DNA from: Struthio camelus
Taxonomy: Eukaryota; Chordata; Aves; Struthioniformes; Struthionidae
Assembly: GCF_040807025.1 (NCBI RefSeq)
Contig: NW_027182567.1
Location: 105,001-169,000, forward strand
Length of the DNA stretch: 64,000 bases
Direction: 5' to 3'
The notes beneath the pieces were generated by a model. The model was given only the letters and a program-made list of their open reading frames with translations. It did no database searches and had not been told where the DNA came from. Positions 37,001 through 50,195 of this stretch are shown one piece after another (within the stretch, counting starts at the first letter, position 1; every line of letters begins with the position of its first letter). Both the position numbers and the translations under genes were made by a program.

Positions 37001-40000
37001 GTGCACTGTAGGACTGCAGGCAGGCGCTTAGCAGAGCTGCTTCTGCTGGAGTGGGCGTCAGCTCCCCGGGCAGAGCAGTAGCCTTTCTCCTTGCAGATGC
37101 TGCTGCCCTTCACCAAGACGGAGAGAGCAGCTGTGCGTGAGAGGGCCGTGGGGAGGATTGGGAGGCTGAGCAAGTTGCTGGCCAACTATTCCTCGCTGGA
37201 GGTAAGGAGCCAAGCACCGTGCAGCCCCCGCTTTGGCCCTTTGCAGCAGCCCAGAGCACAGTGCAGCTCAGGGGGTCCCTCGGAGGGAAGCGTGGGCACA
37301 GGTTAAGGCACTGAGCAAGGCTCTGCCCTGAAGCAAAGCTCTTTGGCCCTCTCTCCATGGGCTTTTCTCTGCAGTCCCTTTGTCGCAGGAGCCAGCTGTG
37401 CCCCCAGCCCTGTGCAGGGGAGCAGTGCGCGCGGAGCATGATGTGAGCCGCAGCCTGGCAGTGCTGCCTTTGCTGGGCTGCTGCTTTGGGAGGCAAGGCC
37501 TGCAGGGCCCTCGAGAGCTTTGGCTCCGCTGGGATCCATGCCTGGGCAGAGTCTTGGCTTCAGGGCTTTGGTGGCGACTGCCTCCCGTCAGCCCTTCTAC
37601 CTGTCCCACCCGCCTTGCCCAGGTGTGGCACCCCTTTGGAGGAGTGGATGAGAGCCCTGCCTGCTATGGGAAGATCCCCGTGCCGATGCTGGGACAGCTG
37701 GTGGGCTGTCTCATCCTTTGCTGTGCTTACGAGGACGCGGAGACCAAGGGCGGGGCCTTGGATGCTCTTCATTGCCTCTTCAGATTCGTCGTGCAGCGAA
37801 AACGTAAGAGAAGCTGTGCTGGGCTGTGTGCTTCTGCACGCGGCCACGCTGGCAAGGCCGGGGAAGGCATCGCACTGCCTCGGCCCCTCTGCTCAGTGAG
37901 GCAAAGGAGCAGGAGGCGCGGCTGATGTAGGAGCAGGGGAGCGGGCTGTTAGTACCTGTCCTGGATACCACTGGCCTGGAAAACGCTCAGCAGCCCCTGC
38001 TCAGAGGCTACGGCTTGTGTCGGGCTTCGCACCGGAAAGCCCGTGAGGCTTTTGGTACCCTTTGAAGCAGTTGCCCTTCTCTGCCCTGGAATGGGCCCCG
38101 ACCCTCCCTGGGAATCCTGCTCCCCATCCATTCCTGGCATGCCCTTTGTCTCTGCCAGGCTGGTTTCTCTCTGACGCCATGAGTCTGCCACCTGCAGCTC
38201 TGCATGACTCCTGCTGACCGCTGTGTCTTTCTGCTGCTGTTCAGGCCGGGCGATGCTGCAGGATGATCCAGAGTATGTGGAGCCCCAGAAGGAGAGGGAA
38301 GCCGACAATGAGCTCTGCCTTTCGTGGACGAGCAACATGAGCGTGATCATGAGGGTGAGGAGCACTTCCCTTGCTGGGACTGTTGGCCATGGGGTCCTGA
38401 GGAGACGTGGATGAGCAAAGGGATGCCTAACGAGTGGGGCTGAGGGGGCCTTGGGGTTGATGCAGAGGTGGTGGTGGAGAAGGAAGCAGCTCTGAGTGGC
38501 ACCTAGAGTACTGGTTGCTGCCTGGTAGCAGCCCTGCTCTCACTGCTGTGTCTCCCGCTGTCCCTGAGCGGGGGGACTAGCCAGAGGCTTGGCTCCAAGA
38601 GTCCCAGCAGCAGCTGCAGCCTGCTGGCCACCGGCAAGCTAGGGTTGCCTGCAGAGCCAGTGCACTGTGAGCCTGCTCCCGAGCATCCTGCCTTGCCCTG
38701 GTGGCCCTCTGGCCACATGCCCCATGCTGCTGCTACCCAGCACAGCGCGTGCTCCTGGCTCTCCTGGGCCACGGTGCCAGCACTGCCCCGCACCTCTCTC
38801 CAGAGCCACATCCGCTGCTTAGCTAAGCAGCAGTAGTGCGGCACGCAGCGTGACATTTCTTCTCTCCTGGGTCCTTTCTGCCCCAGCTGTTTGTGAAAAA
38901 CCTGCAGCCTTCCGAAAGGACAGACGTCATTGTCACAGCCATCGAGGGCATGAGGAACTGCAGCACCTACAATACGGAGGTGGCTTCCCACATGCTGACC
39001 ATGTTCCTGCTGGACGCTTTCTCTGTGCTGGAAGATGTAAGGAGCCTGGGGCTGGCGTGCATGGGGCTCGACCCTCTGGGGCGCTGTTTCCCCGCCGAGA
39101 GCCAGTGTTCTTGGGCAGCGGAGCCCCTTGGAAGGCAGCAAGGAGCGGTGGGAGTGGTGGAGAGGGAAGGAGAAGTGAGTGGGAGCTGGGGTATTGGCTG
39201 CTCTCTGGGAGCAGCCTCACCGTCCGCCTTGTGTCTTCCAGGTGCCACGCATCATAAGGTGCCTCTACAGGAACGTCAAGTATGTGAGGGAGCTGTCGGC
39301 CCGGGTCACCCTAAACAAGACCCTTTGCCAGCTGGCCTGCTTGGAGCCCAGCGAGGTGACCGTGAGCCTGCTGTACTGCTCGCCACTGTGCAACAGGTAT
39401 GGGGCCCGTCAGCCTGGACGGGCTCCAGTGGCTCATTGGCCATGGGGAGAAGGGCCCAAAGAGGGCCAGAGGCAAGCAGATGGCCAGCACACGGCTGAGG
39501 GGCAGGGCCCTGTGTCTCGCCCACCGTTTCCCAGCCCTGGTGCCTCAAGCAGGCCTTGAGGAGCCAGAGCTGAGCAAGTGTCCCTGCCTTGAGCCGCAGA
39601 GCGCAGCGGCTCTGCACGCTCCCTGCCGCGCAAGGGGCTTCAGCTTGGTCATGTGCTGCCTGCCTGGGCAGGACCCTCTTGGGGCTGCCAGGGAGGAGGG
39701 GGTGGGCAGGGGCAGGGCTGGCACACAGCTGGGGACCTCCAGGGCTGGCCCAGGCTACGGTGCTGCGGCCAAGGAAGTGCCACTGACAAGGCGCTCTGGG
39801 CCTGCAGCACTGCCGTGAGCATGTGGAAGGTGCTGATGGATAAGCCGATGCTTGCGCCGGACATGCTGCGGGAGCTGCTGAGCTTGCTGGAGGAGCGGCC
39901 ACTGCGCAAGCAGTCCAGCTCCGACAGGGACAACAACTGCATCCTTCCGCTGGCCGTGAGTTAGGGGACGAGGCCTCCCGTGCCCCCAGGCTGGTGCCTG

Positions 40001-43000
40001 CCTCCCTGGGCCCCCTCCCCCTCTCCGCTGCCCGTGTGCCCCCAAGCAGGGACCTCTCCTGGGCCCATGGCTACAACATGGCCAGCGCCAGGCCTCCGAC
40101 TGTGCCAGCACACAGGGCTGCCAAGTGCTGCCTGGCCTCTCTGCACACCAACAGCCAGGCTGGCCATGCCCAGGAAATCTCCATCCGACGCTGTCCCTGC
40201 ATCCGCCGACCTCGCTCAGCAGGCTGGAAAGCCAGGGTCGGGTTGGGGGCAAGGTGAGGGGCAGGAGTAGGGCTCCTGAAAAACCTGGGCAGGCAGCACG
40301 GCCTGGGACAGGGAGCCTGGCCGAGCGTGCACGCTACACGAAGCCTGCCGAGGTGATGGTCATGCTGAGGCAGGAAGGCTCACTGTGTACAACCAGGAGC
40401 TGAGGCCCAAGAGCCTGCGGGCGCTGGCCCTGGTCAGGCAGCCAGGCTGAGGCCTCCACCTGCATTTCCCATGCTCCAAGGCTGTGCTCGAGCCTCCCAC
40501 CTGGAGGGCTGTGGAAGCATGCCGGGGACTGCTCGGGAGTGAGAGGTGTGACTGGGTGTTTTCTGCAGGCAACGAGGGCACTGTGTGAGATCATCCGGGA
40601 GCCCGTCTGCCCAGAGGCGGTGAAGGCGTTTTTCCCCCAGCTCTTCCTGGCGCTGCTCTTGCAGATGGTCTTCACAGCAGAGTTCAGCCACCAGGAAGCA
40701 AATATCTTCTTGAGGGAATGCCAACGGGATGAGTCCCGTCCCACCAGCCACGTCAGGTGCTCGATCCCGCTCGCCCTGTCTCTGCACTGCACCTGGAGGC
40801 AGGGCCAGGCTGCCAGTGTGACCTGGGCTTTGCTCTGCATGCAGGTGCGCCGTGCAGGCCATGAAAAGTCTGCTGCGCTGCGCCCACTATGAGACCGTAG
40901 CCGTGGCTGTTGAGAGGAAGGGCGGCTGGGACCTATTTCTGCATGCGGACACCTCCCAGAAGGGAGTGGTGGTGCTGGCCAGGTAGAGCCCTTTCCGGCC
41001 TGCTCTGGCCCAGCACCTCTTCCCTGGCTGTGGGGTGTGCCACCCCATGTGCTTCTTGGTGGGGCAGGGGGAACGCCACTTCTCCAAGAAAGAGGCTGCA
41101 GCCTCAGCCCTTGTGGCAAGGGCTCGCCCAGCAGAAGGGCCCTGGGAGCTGCCATGCTGCCCAGCTTGGAGAGCTGCTGGGGGAGCAGGTGGTGTTAGGA
41201 GCTGTGGGAGAGGGTCATGTGCAGGAGAACCTGGGGAGGGCCCAGGGGCACAGGAATCCAAAGCGGGCAGGAGAGGGGATGTGTGGGCAGGCCATGCCGC
41301 CTGGGCAGGAAGGCTGTTTCTCCGGTCTCCCACCAAAAGGAACGTAATGATGCCTGACGCTGACTTTCTAATGGCAAGGTGTGGTAGGGCAAGAGCAGTG
41401 CTCCATGAGCAAATGCCGCTGGCTGCAGGAGCTGCGTGCCAAGCAGAGCGATGCCAGAGGAGGTTTGCCTGCTCGGCTGAGGCCCAACACTGCCTTCTTG
41501 CCTCTGACAGAGCAATGAGGGGGGCTGCCAGTCACCTGCGTCGCTGGATCTTCCGCCAGCTGGCAAGGCTGCTGAGGAGGGAGGACCAGTTTCATCAGCT
41601 GCCCGTCATGGCTTTCTTTGTCGAGGTGGGCCTCATGGCAAGCAGTGCCTCTCTGGAGGGGCCTCTAAATGCTGTGCTCGCTTGTGCACATGCGTGTGGG
41701 GTGATGCTGGTGAATGGAGCTGGGGCAATGCATACGCTCCTGTTAGTAGCCCCGGCCTTGGCTCGTTTCTGCTGGGCGACCACTCGTAAGCACTTGTATT
41801 TCGTGCCTGCTTTGTGGCAGCTCTCTGTGTTCAATTGCTCCTCCAAGGGATGAGAACAAGAGGCTGCGGAGGGTTCAGGGGACGGGAGGAGGAGGCGAGC
41901 AGTGTGTGCAGTGTGCCGTGAGGCGCAGGGCTGGGAGCAGGGCCCAGGGGTGTCTGCACAATGCCTGCTGTGTTTGGGCTGAGCTTTGTGAGGGCCTGGT
42001 GCCCTTGCCGTGGATGGTGGGTGGGACGGAGAGCTGCACGCTGCGGGCAGTGCTGCCGGCTGTGCCAGTCTTTCAGTGCTGTGCCCATTTCAGCTGCTGG
42101 AATGCCCTGACCTTGCCGACATGGATGAGGAGGTCCTGCCACTCGTCCAGGGTTATGCGCAGAGTGAGAGCCTGGAGATGCGCAGACTGGCGTTCAGAGG
42201 CCTCGTGGCCCTGTTGAATAGACCCAAGATGGTGAGGAGGGGGGCAGGCGGGTGAAGCCATGCTGGCAGCCTGGGGCTTGACAGGAGACACTGGGTCAGA
42301 GAGTGGCTTGGACTTGGCTGGCAATCCGGAGGTGTGGTAGCTGCTCCCAAGTCTCCGCTGCCCCATTCATCTGCCCCGAGTGTCATGCCAGGCCCTTGGC
42401 CGTGCTGCACAAGGAGAAAGGCACCAGTGCCCAGCGGGAAGATCTGGGAGAGGGACAATGAGCACAGGGCCGGGCTAAGGCAGCCAGGTGCTCCTGGGCC
42501 TTGAGGCAGCAGCTTTGCTCCCTACAGAGGCCAGTGCATGCTGAGGGCCCCCTTGGAGATCTGTGCCCTGCACTGCAGCCTCTGTGCCCAAGGCCTGCGT
42601 GTGTGCAGAGCCCTGGCCCTGGCCACTGAGCCCTAATGGGAAAAGAGCAGGCAGAGCACTTTTGGGCGGGCGGTGGGGGGGGGGGGTCTGGCCTTGCTTC
42701 CCACAAAGAAAGTTGTGTGTTTCCCACAGAAAAGGAGAATGCAGAGCCTGCTCCCAGACAGCATGGAGTGGCTGCAGGATGCTTGCAGGGAAGTGCGTGT
42801 GGGAAGCCTGATGCTGCTGAGAAACATCCTCAGCTACCTGGAACAGAAGGGCTCCAACCCGATTGTTCTGCAGCTGGCCGAGAAGCTTCTGCCTCGCTTT
42901 GATGACGTAAGGCTGATGGGAGAGCCGGGGCTCTGCTGGTGTGTCCGGGGGGTCCGTATGCGTGGTCTGGGTGCTGTGTGCCCCTCTGCATACGTGCCTG

Positions 43001-45313
43001 TTGGCACGTCCCCGCACAGGCCCTGCTGTATGTCAGGAAACCTTTTGCCCTGTGGTTCTCAGCCCATGCCCTGTGCTGGCCTTGGTGTCCAGGGCTGTGG
43101 GAGTAGAGCAAACCAGCCCCCTGTCTGCTCTCGGCTGCTGCGTCTCGTGCTTGACTGCGTGCGGCGCTTGCCGTGGCCTGGGGCAGCGATGAGCAGAGAG
43201 GTAGGAGCAGGCTAGAGAGCGAGGGAGAGGCCGTGCCGCGGGGCTGTCCCTTTCTGTCCTCTTGTTGTGTGCGGGGGCCCTGATGGAGGCCTCGGGAAAT
43301 CCAAGAAGCTCCCTCCAGAGGGAGCGGGAGACAGAGCCCAGGGAGGCTTGTCGTGCTGCTGCCGACAACCCTCATTGTCCAGGCTGCCTCAGCAGAGGCT
43401 TGTCCTCAGCTCCGACCTCTGGCCGGGCTGGGGGACAGTTGTGCCCGGAGAGGACGAGGCCTTGCAACGGCAAACGCTCTTGTCGGGCCCCGTTCCTGGA
43501 GTCGTTGCTGAGGCCTCCCCTCCTCTCCTCCCTGCCTGCAGGAAGACAGCAGAGTGCGAGAGCTCTCCATGCTCCTCTTCAAAGACCTGCTGGAGATTGT
43601 GGTGGGGAAGAACAAACGGAACCTGAAGCAGCATGCACAGAGGAGCCTGGTGCCGCTCTTCTTCCACATGAGTGACAAGGTGCAGAGAGTGGCCCAGGTA
43701 GGGAGCAGTGTTTTGGGGAAGCAATGCTGACATGCCGTGGGTGGAGGTGAGCAGCAAGGCAAGGGCTGCTGCCAAGTGTGCCTTGGAACGCATGGCAGCA
43801 TGAGGTGCAGCTTCCTGTGTGCCGAAGGACAAGGCAGAGCTGCCTCTGCCTTCAGGGAGGGCCAGACCTAGTGGCACGCTGCGTCGTGCCATTTGGGGCT
43901 GGGAAAGGCTGGGAGCCTTGCCAAGACGAGGGGGACCCAGGGTGTCCTGCCGTGGCTGCGGTGGCATCTCCTGGTCTCTGTTGCTCTGCAGGCCTCTCAG
44001 GAAGCCCTGGTGAGCGCTGCACAGTTCCTCAAGTGGGAGGAGCTCAAGCAGCTGGCCAGAAGAGCGGAGACGTGGAAGATCGGGGAGTGCGTGGTAAGGA
44101 CGTGGCCAAAGCCCCCGGGGCCGCGGCGGGATGAGGCCTGCCGCCATGGCCAGTGGGCAGGGTGCACAGCTGTGCCCCTCACGCACTGCTGCAGCCCAGA
44201 GCCCTCTACTCTAAGTGCCCGCTGGGGTGCTGAAGGGGCCCCTGGCCTGGCTGGGCCTTGGCAGAAGCATGGCGGGGATCTCAGCACCCGCAGGCCCCGC
44301 TCTGCCCTCTGCTCCCTCTGAACCTGTCTACCAGCCAGCTTCTAGCTGGGAGGCGTGGACAGGAAGGAAGAGGAGGCCGGAGCTGGGAGGAGGGACAGGC
44401 CTGGCCTTCTGGGGAGGCTCGGTGCCAACCCCCTGTCCTTGTGCTGTCTGCAGCTGCTGAGGGACAGGAGCAGAGCGGAGCAACACCTGCGCCAGAGCCT
44501 GCCATACCTGGAGAACCCGGACGCATCCTTGCGGGAGGCAGCTGTGAGGTTCATTGGTGAGCCACAAGCCCAGGGCCATGCCTGCCCACCCAGACGGGCA
44601 CACAGGAGGGTCTTCAGTCCCTCCCACCGTCCCTGGGTCCTGCACCGTGGGGACGGGGCTGGGGCCAGCCTTGCCCAAGGGGAGCAGGCTGCATGGCCAA
44701 GCTGGCAAGGCCAGATGGGAGCTGTGCTGCTGGGGGCTTGCTGGGGAGTATGAGGGGTGAGCGGAGGTGTTTGCCTAGGGCTCATCGGGCAGCAAGTGAA
44801 GAAGCGGAGGAAGGAGAAGGTGCAGGAGCTGTGCACTGGTGAGTGAGAGCAGCGCTGTGTCAGGCAGCCCTGGCAGGGAGGAGGGAGGAGGCTGGGAAGT
44901 GAGCTGCAGTTCACTGGCCTGCCCCAGGTGAGGAAGGCTCTGTGTCCCTATGTGGGGGAGAGCAGGGGGTATTTGGGGCGCATCTGGGGCTTGGCCGACC
45001 TGCAAGTGCCAGCTGATCCATTTGTCCTACCTGCTGCCTCCTCCGCATGGGAAGAGCTGAGTGGGGCTGGCCCTGCCTGGGGGGGGATTCCTGGGATCTC
45101 TGCAAAGGTGGGAGTCTGTTCTCAGCTCGGTGCCTTTCTCTCGCAGCCCTCCAGCCCCTGGAAAATGATGCGGAACCTTTAGTCCGTTGCCTGGTGTCAC
45201 AGACCATCATGAACCTGAGGGTGCCAAGGAGAACATCAAGATTCCACCTCGGAGCACTGTGTCCCTGGCTCCCGAGAGCGTGGGCGAGGTGGCACCCTCC
45301 CGCCAGGACGTGA
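34016..45313 (+). CDS. MROH-like: MROH-like gene copy C, complete, with a Leu-to-Phe change
   Basis: Second complete copy, with the same structure as copy B. Coding exons: 34016-34169, 34666-34760, 34970-35095, 35207-35286, 35755-35875, 36204-36290, 37097-37201, 37623-37803, 38245-38354, 38887-39036, 39242-39396, 39808-39955, 40569-40756, 40845-40982, 41511-41625, 42094-42231, 42730-42906, 43542-43697, 43992-44093, 44454-44556, 44779-44838, 45147-45313. The 951-residue model is open throughout. The only coding difference I see from the other copies is T at 43662, which turns a CTC Leu codon into TTC Phe at model residue 797, inside a hydrophobic HEAT helix (LVPLFFHMSDK instead of LVPLFLHMSDK). 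The change is conservative and probably tolerated. Confidence 0.87.
35718..35753 (+). repeat. (TC)n microsatellite at exon 5 acceptor, copy C
   Basis: Equivalent of the tract in copy B, with identical repeat number. Confidence 0.9.
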
Positions 45314-45869
45314 CTCTGTTTGAGCAGAGCTGACGCAGCTGTGCCAATGCCATGGTGCTGCACACCACGGACACACGCAAGTGTGCTGGAAGGTCTGGCT
45401 CATTGCTGGCATCTCCCGCAGCCCCAGGACAGCTCGACTCCTCAAGCACAGCCCCTGTTGTGCTACCGCTTCATGGCTTTGTTGGGCTTCCCGCAAAGAT
45501 ACAGCCCCGTTTCCTCAGCCGGAGTGAGTGTTCTTTTTTTAGGGAGCCAAAGGCAAGGGGCAAAACTTGCTGCCTGCATGAATCTGGCTTGTCCTGGGGG
45601 GGACGGGGTGTCCACTCGTTCCAATATGCCAGGCCAGCGTAGAGCGGCCTGACACACTTTGGTTTTGCTGCAAAGCGTCAACTGCTCTGCTGGCCCACAA
45701 TAGCCAAGGGAAAGGGGGAGAAAAGCTTTGGCCTCCCCTGCCCTCTCCAGTCACCCCAGGGCAAGAGCAGGCCCCTGCTGTCTTCAGGGCTTGCATCTCA
45801 GGTGGAAGGGCAGAGCTGGGGTATGACATGCAGTTCTGTTTCTATCGCCACTGCCTACCCTGCGCATGC

Positions 45870-46336
45870 AGGCCTCAAGGCCGAACCGTCCATGAACTCC
45901 AGAATCATTGCTGAGCATGTAACGGCCAAACCCATTAAAAGCAGCTAATAAAGATACACAGCTGGCTCATGGGGCTAAAAAGTAGACTGCAGGGGACAAG
46001 ATGGGATGCACCTGGGTTGGGGTTGACCTCGGAGGAGATAAGGGACTGTGGGAAACAAGGACGTGGCAACCAGTGTGGGCTGAAGGCCAAGACCAACCAG
46101 AAGGAGAGTAAAGAAGACTCAGTAAAGAAGATTGGGGGAGACCTTCCCTGGCAGGTGGGAAATAAAACTGTAAAGGGTCTAATTAGGCCAGAATTCCTTT
46201 GTTCAAGGTCCCTCCCTGGAGGCACCCAGCTCCAGCAGTTACTATGCTGCACCATCATTTAAAGAAATAAAATTTTGCTGCTAGATGTGCGTGAGGCTCT
46301 GCTTCTTGGAAACCTAGGATCAAAGTGTTTGCACAG
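45870..46336 (+). repeat. 5' LTR, 5'-truncated, unit 3
   Basis: Array copy of the LTR in unit 1, with the same truncation. Confidence 0.7.
45947..45952 (+). terminator. Candidate poly(A) signal for MROH copy C, inside the LTR
   Basis: AATAAA lies downstream of the copy C stop at 45313, in the same LTR position as in the other units. Confidence 0.4.
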
Positions 46337-46489
46337 CACTTTGGCACCCCAGATGGCAGTGTAGCCAACCACCATTGGACCCTCTTGGCTCCAAACATCC
46401 AAATTTAGAAAAGGAAGAGGAAAAAAAGGAGAAAAAAGCCGTTACAGTCAAATCGATCCCTAGCTAGTTAGCTGTCCCTTTATGTCAGG

Positions 46490-47918
46490 ATGATTGTCCA
46501 TCTTACAATTAATGTGGGGGTTAACCCAAGGAAGGATCCTTCGATTCTAAGAAATGTGCTCTGCTACAGCTTATATTGGAAGATGAAAAGCCTCACTGAA
46601 TGGATTATTGGTATGTGTGGGATAATTGGATGTGGGACCGGCGAGATCCAAGGAGGACAAACGGCACCCTCTGTAAAACTACTCTTGCTGCAGCAGATAT
46701 AGGTGTCCCAAATAACGCCCCAGGAGCTACTGCTCCGCCTTACACTCCTCCGGTGGTGCCTCCTGAAGATCTGTCTATCTGTCCCTCTCCTCCTCTTACT
46801 CAGACTTCCCCTCCTCCCGTGGCAGGACTCCATCCTATGGTTGCTAATGTTTTACCTAATGCAGCAGCATTACAACCGAGTGCAGCGGTTGGGGGAGCTA
46901 ACCCCCCTCACGTGGTACTGCATGTATTTACTGGCCAACCCTGGAGTCCGAGTGATTGAGCATTGTGGGCAAGCAAAATGCCCAGGTTGAGGGAGGATGC
47001 GGAAAGGAGCGCTCAGCTGTTTTCTAATATATATGCACTGGGTATAATCCAAACTGGCGGGATACCCAAGTACTCTTGAGAGAGTTGTTCTGACCAAACT
47101 GGCGGGATACCCAAGTACTCTTGAGAGAGTTGTTCTGACCAAACGAGCGAGATGATAAAATAGTTAATAAAGAGGCAAAGTTTGTACAACAGACTGGGGG
47201 AAACACAAATCGTTAGCCAGCAAACGATCCAAATTGGGATTACAATAACGCAGGGGACAGAGTCGCTTGCCAGACAGGACTCCGGAACTCGGTAGAAGCT
47301 ATTAGAGCATGTAGCAAACTAGGAGTGGATTGGACTAGAGTGCAGGAGCGTAGACAGAGCTTGGACAAAGAGGCCAGGGATTTTGGGGGACGACTAGGGC
47401 AAGCCTTGTTGAACTATGGGGGAAGGACTTTCCAGAATTGGAATGATGCACTAGCCATTAGTGTCTTTGTCCATCAGGCCGCTCCGGATAGCCCAAAAGA
47501 GTTGAAGGAGCACATGCCAGGGTGGCAAGGAGAAACTTCACAAAGGATTTTAAGCGTGGCAGTATTGGTCTATGACGGGAGAGAGGAGAAACAGCAAGGG
47601 AAGCAAGCAAAGGAACGGAAGAAGGAAAACCAAGAAGAGGCTAATCTCTTAGCAGCAGCTTCAGGACGGAACTTGCAAATTAGAGGAAGGGGTAGAGGAA
47701 GAGACAGAGGAGGCCGAGGAAGGCTAGGGCAATGCCAAGGGCAAGGACGAGAAGGGGACAGGAGAAGACGGGGAGACAGTGAGGGACCGGAATGTTATTT
47801 CTGTGGCAATGTAGGACGTATGCAGAGAGAATGTCCCCTTTGTCCAAGAAGGCCCCCAGGAGTAAGGAGCCCCCAGGGAAGCGGATCAGCTTGGGAGGGT
47901 GGACAGTATTCACAATGA
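46490..47918 (+). pseudogene. gag: Broken retroviral gag, unit 3
   Basis: Array copy of the unit 1 gag with the same lesions. The open capsid-nucleocapsid end runs to 47918. Confidence 0.75.
47049..47138 (+). repeat. Perfect 45-bp tandem duplication in gag, unit 3
   Basis: Array copy of the duplication in unit 1. Confidence 0.95.
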
Positions 47919-48448
47919 CTAGAGACAGGGGAATCCAGAAACTCTGAGGAGAGAGAAATGTTTAGCATATTGTGTACATCTTCGAGATGCTGTCTCTTAG
48001 GGAGATACCTGCTTTTTCAAGAGCTGCAGACAAACTTCCAAAAGAGCAGTACCATCTTCATGTTTGCTTAACAGAAGGATTATCCTAGTTAAGGCGGGCT
48101 TATCTCCTTCAGTGTTCTGCCTTCAATAACTAAAAATGGTAACATAACTTCTTGTTTGTCATAATGCACTATTGGGAACGGGATTACAATCGAAAAAGAG
48201 GAATGCCTATACTTTGTGCTTCACGAATTAGTGCCCGGCTGCAAAAGCACAGCTGCATCTCTGTTCTTGAGTCTCCAAACCAAATCCGTGCAGTAAGGCT
48301 TTCTTAACAACCCAGCAACACCTGGGCGCCTTTTCAAGTGACTTGTGATTTGTGGCATAATGATTAAAGCTTTTGCTTCTCTCTATTTGGTTTTCTGAAA
48401 CATCATTAATTTGTAATTTAACTCGATTGCCTTGTCTGATGTGTTTGT

Positions 48449-48811
48449 ATGAGAACCCTTTGTCATTTTATAATCATAAATACTATTGCTGTAGCTGCAA
48501 GCAATCACCCAAAGATTTCTATCTGTAACTTTACTGGGATCCTGGGATGCAACTGGAATTCCTCAGCTCCTATTACATCTCAACAGCAGCTGCAGTCCAA
48601 TTCTACACTAAACCAGTACAAAAGAAAAATCAAAAGAACATCAACTCTTTTTGAATGGTCACTAACAGCAACAGGAATTTTTAACCTTCACCCGGTAGTG
48701 ATATTGCTAGCATCAACATTGTTCTCTTTACTGCTCATAATCCTCCTACACCTCTGTGTGTGTGGTAGTTATTGCGAAAGACACAAGCCCTGCTGTTATA
48801 TACTGAATTAA
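48449..48811 (+). pseudogene. Env-like transmembrane remnant, unit 3
   Basis: Array copy of the remnant in unit 1. The extra CAT of this unit lies about 45 bp upstream and leaves the frame unchanged. Confidence 0.35.
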
Positions 48812-49433
48812 TATATGCTGATCAGTAGACACTGAGGTCTATTTATACCACGAGGCAAGAGGCTCCTGTACGGCCACTTTGTGAGGTGGAGGGTTTGACT
48901 CTAGTTGTGGGGGGGAAGGTGGCAGGACCTTCGCCCTCCACTTTCCCAAGTGATCGACCATGACCTCGGCACATACAAACAACTAGTGGTAAAGTCACTA
49001 GCAGAAAGCCCGGCTGAGAAGTCCTCGCTGGGGAGCAAACGAGAAACTTCCTCCTGAAATTTGAAAGGTACGTGACTTCCAATATGACACACCGTGGCTA
49101 GATCACACCTGATTTGGCTAATGGTACAAATCATGGACGTAGTATAAATAGACATCACTCAGGACAGCCATTTGAACTCTCCTGAGGAACAACGCGCCTC
49201 TACACCGCGATCTCCCCTCGACTGGGGACATCTCTTAAAGTTGAAAGATCCCGCACACTCCATGAACAGAGGTCAAAAAACCTATCATTTAATCTAAGGT
49301 AAACTTCACAAAAAAAAAAAAAGGAGAAAAAGTGCCTCACATTCTCCTCTATGATGTGCACAAATACTCTACCCCAATATATGTATCCAGCAGGTGTGCT
49401 CATAGAAACCAAGGGAGGACTGTTGGAGGAAAT

Positions 49434-49724
49434 TGTAGCCGATTTAGCTTCCGCTTCGCATAAGTCTCACTCTTGCTTAGCATCAGTGCCTAAAGTAGAT
49501 GAAGCCTGCAGGCCTCAAGGCTGAACTGTCCTTGAACTCCAGAAACATTGCGAAGGATGTGACGTTGCCAGTGCTGTAACTGCCAAACCAGTTAAAACTA
49601 GCTGACAAAGATACAAAACTAGCTCATGAGGCTACAAAGTAGACTGCAGGAGACAAGATGGGATGCACGTGGGTTGGGGTTGACCTTGGAGGAGATAAGG
49701 GCCTGGGAGAAACAAGGACATGGC
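49434..49724 (+). repeat. 3' LTR, truncated, unit 3
   Basis: Array copy of the truncated forward LTR in unit 1. Confidence 0.7.
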
Positions 49725-50195
49725 ATTAATTATTTCTTTGACATGAATTACAAGAATAAATGACAGTACAGGAAGTAACAGCTCGAGCTGGCTGCCTCCA
49801 CGCAGGGACCCTGAACAAAGACATTCTGGGCTAATCAGACCCTTTGCAGTCTTATTTCCCCACCTGCCAGTGACAGTCTCCTCCAGTCTTCTTTTCTGAG
49901 TCACTGGTCTCTCCCCTTCTGACTGGTCTCTCTCTCCTTCGGACAGCTCCTGGCCTACAGCCCAGGCCCTTATCTCCTCCAAGGTCAACCCCAACCCACG
50001 TGCATCCCATCTTGTCTCCTGCATCCTATTTTACATCCTCATTAGCTGCTTTTGTAGCCTTAGTAGCTGGTCTTAAATGGTTTTGCAGCTACATTGCCAG
50101 CAATGTTTCTCAAGTTCATTCACAGTTCGGCCTTGAGGCCCGCAGGCTTCATCTACTTTAGGCCCTGAGACTAAGCTGAAGCTAAATCAGATACA
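49725..50195 (-). repeat. Inverted LTR, unit 3
   Basis: Array copy of the inverted LTR in unit 1. Confidence 0.75.

Larger units (their letters stand above)
19254..38506 (+). repeat. Array unit 2
   Basis: This is the second full period of 19,253 bp. It holds the 3' part of copy B, provirus 2 and the 5' part of copy C. It shares the C state with unit 3 at the three sites where unit 1 differs, and lacks the two changes private to unit 3. Confidence 0.95.
45870..50195 (+). mobile_element. Decayed class I endogenous retrovirus, unit 3 (with extra CAT)
   Basis: Copy of the unit 1 provirus with identical lesions, plus one additional CAT triplet at about 48401-48406 in the non-coding stretch before the env-like remnant. 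Confidence 0.8.
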
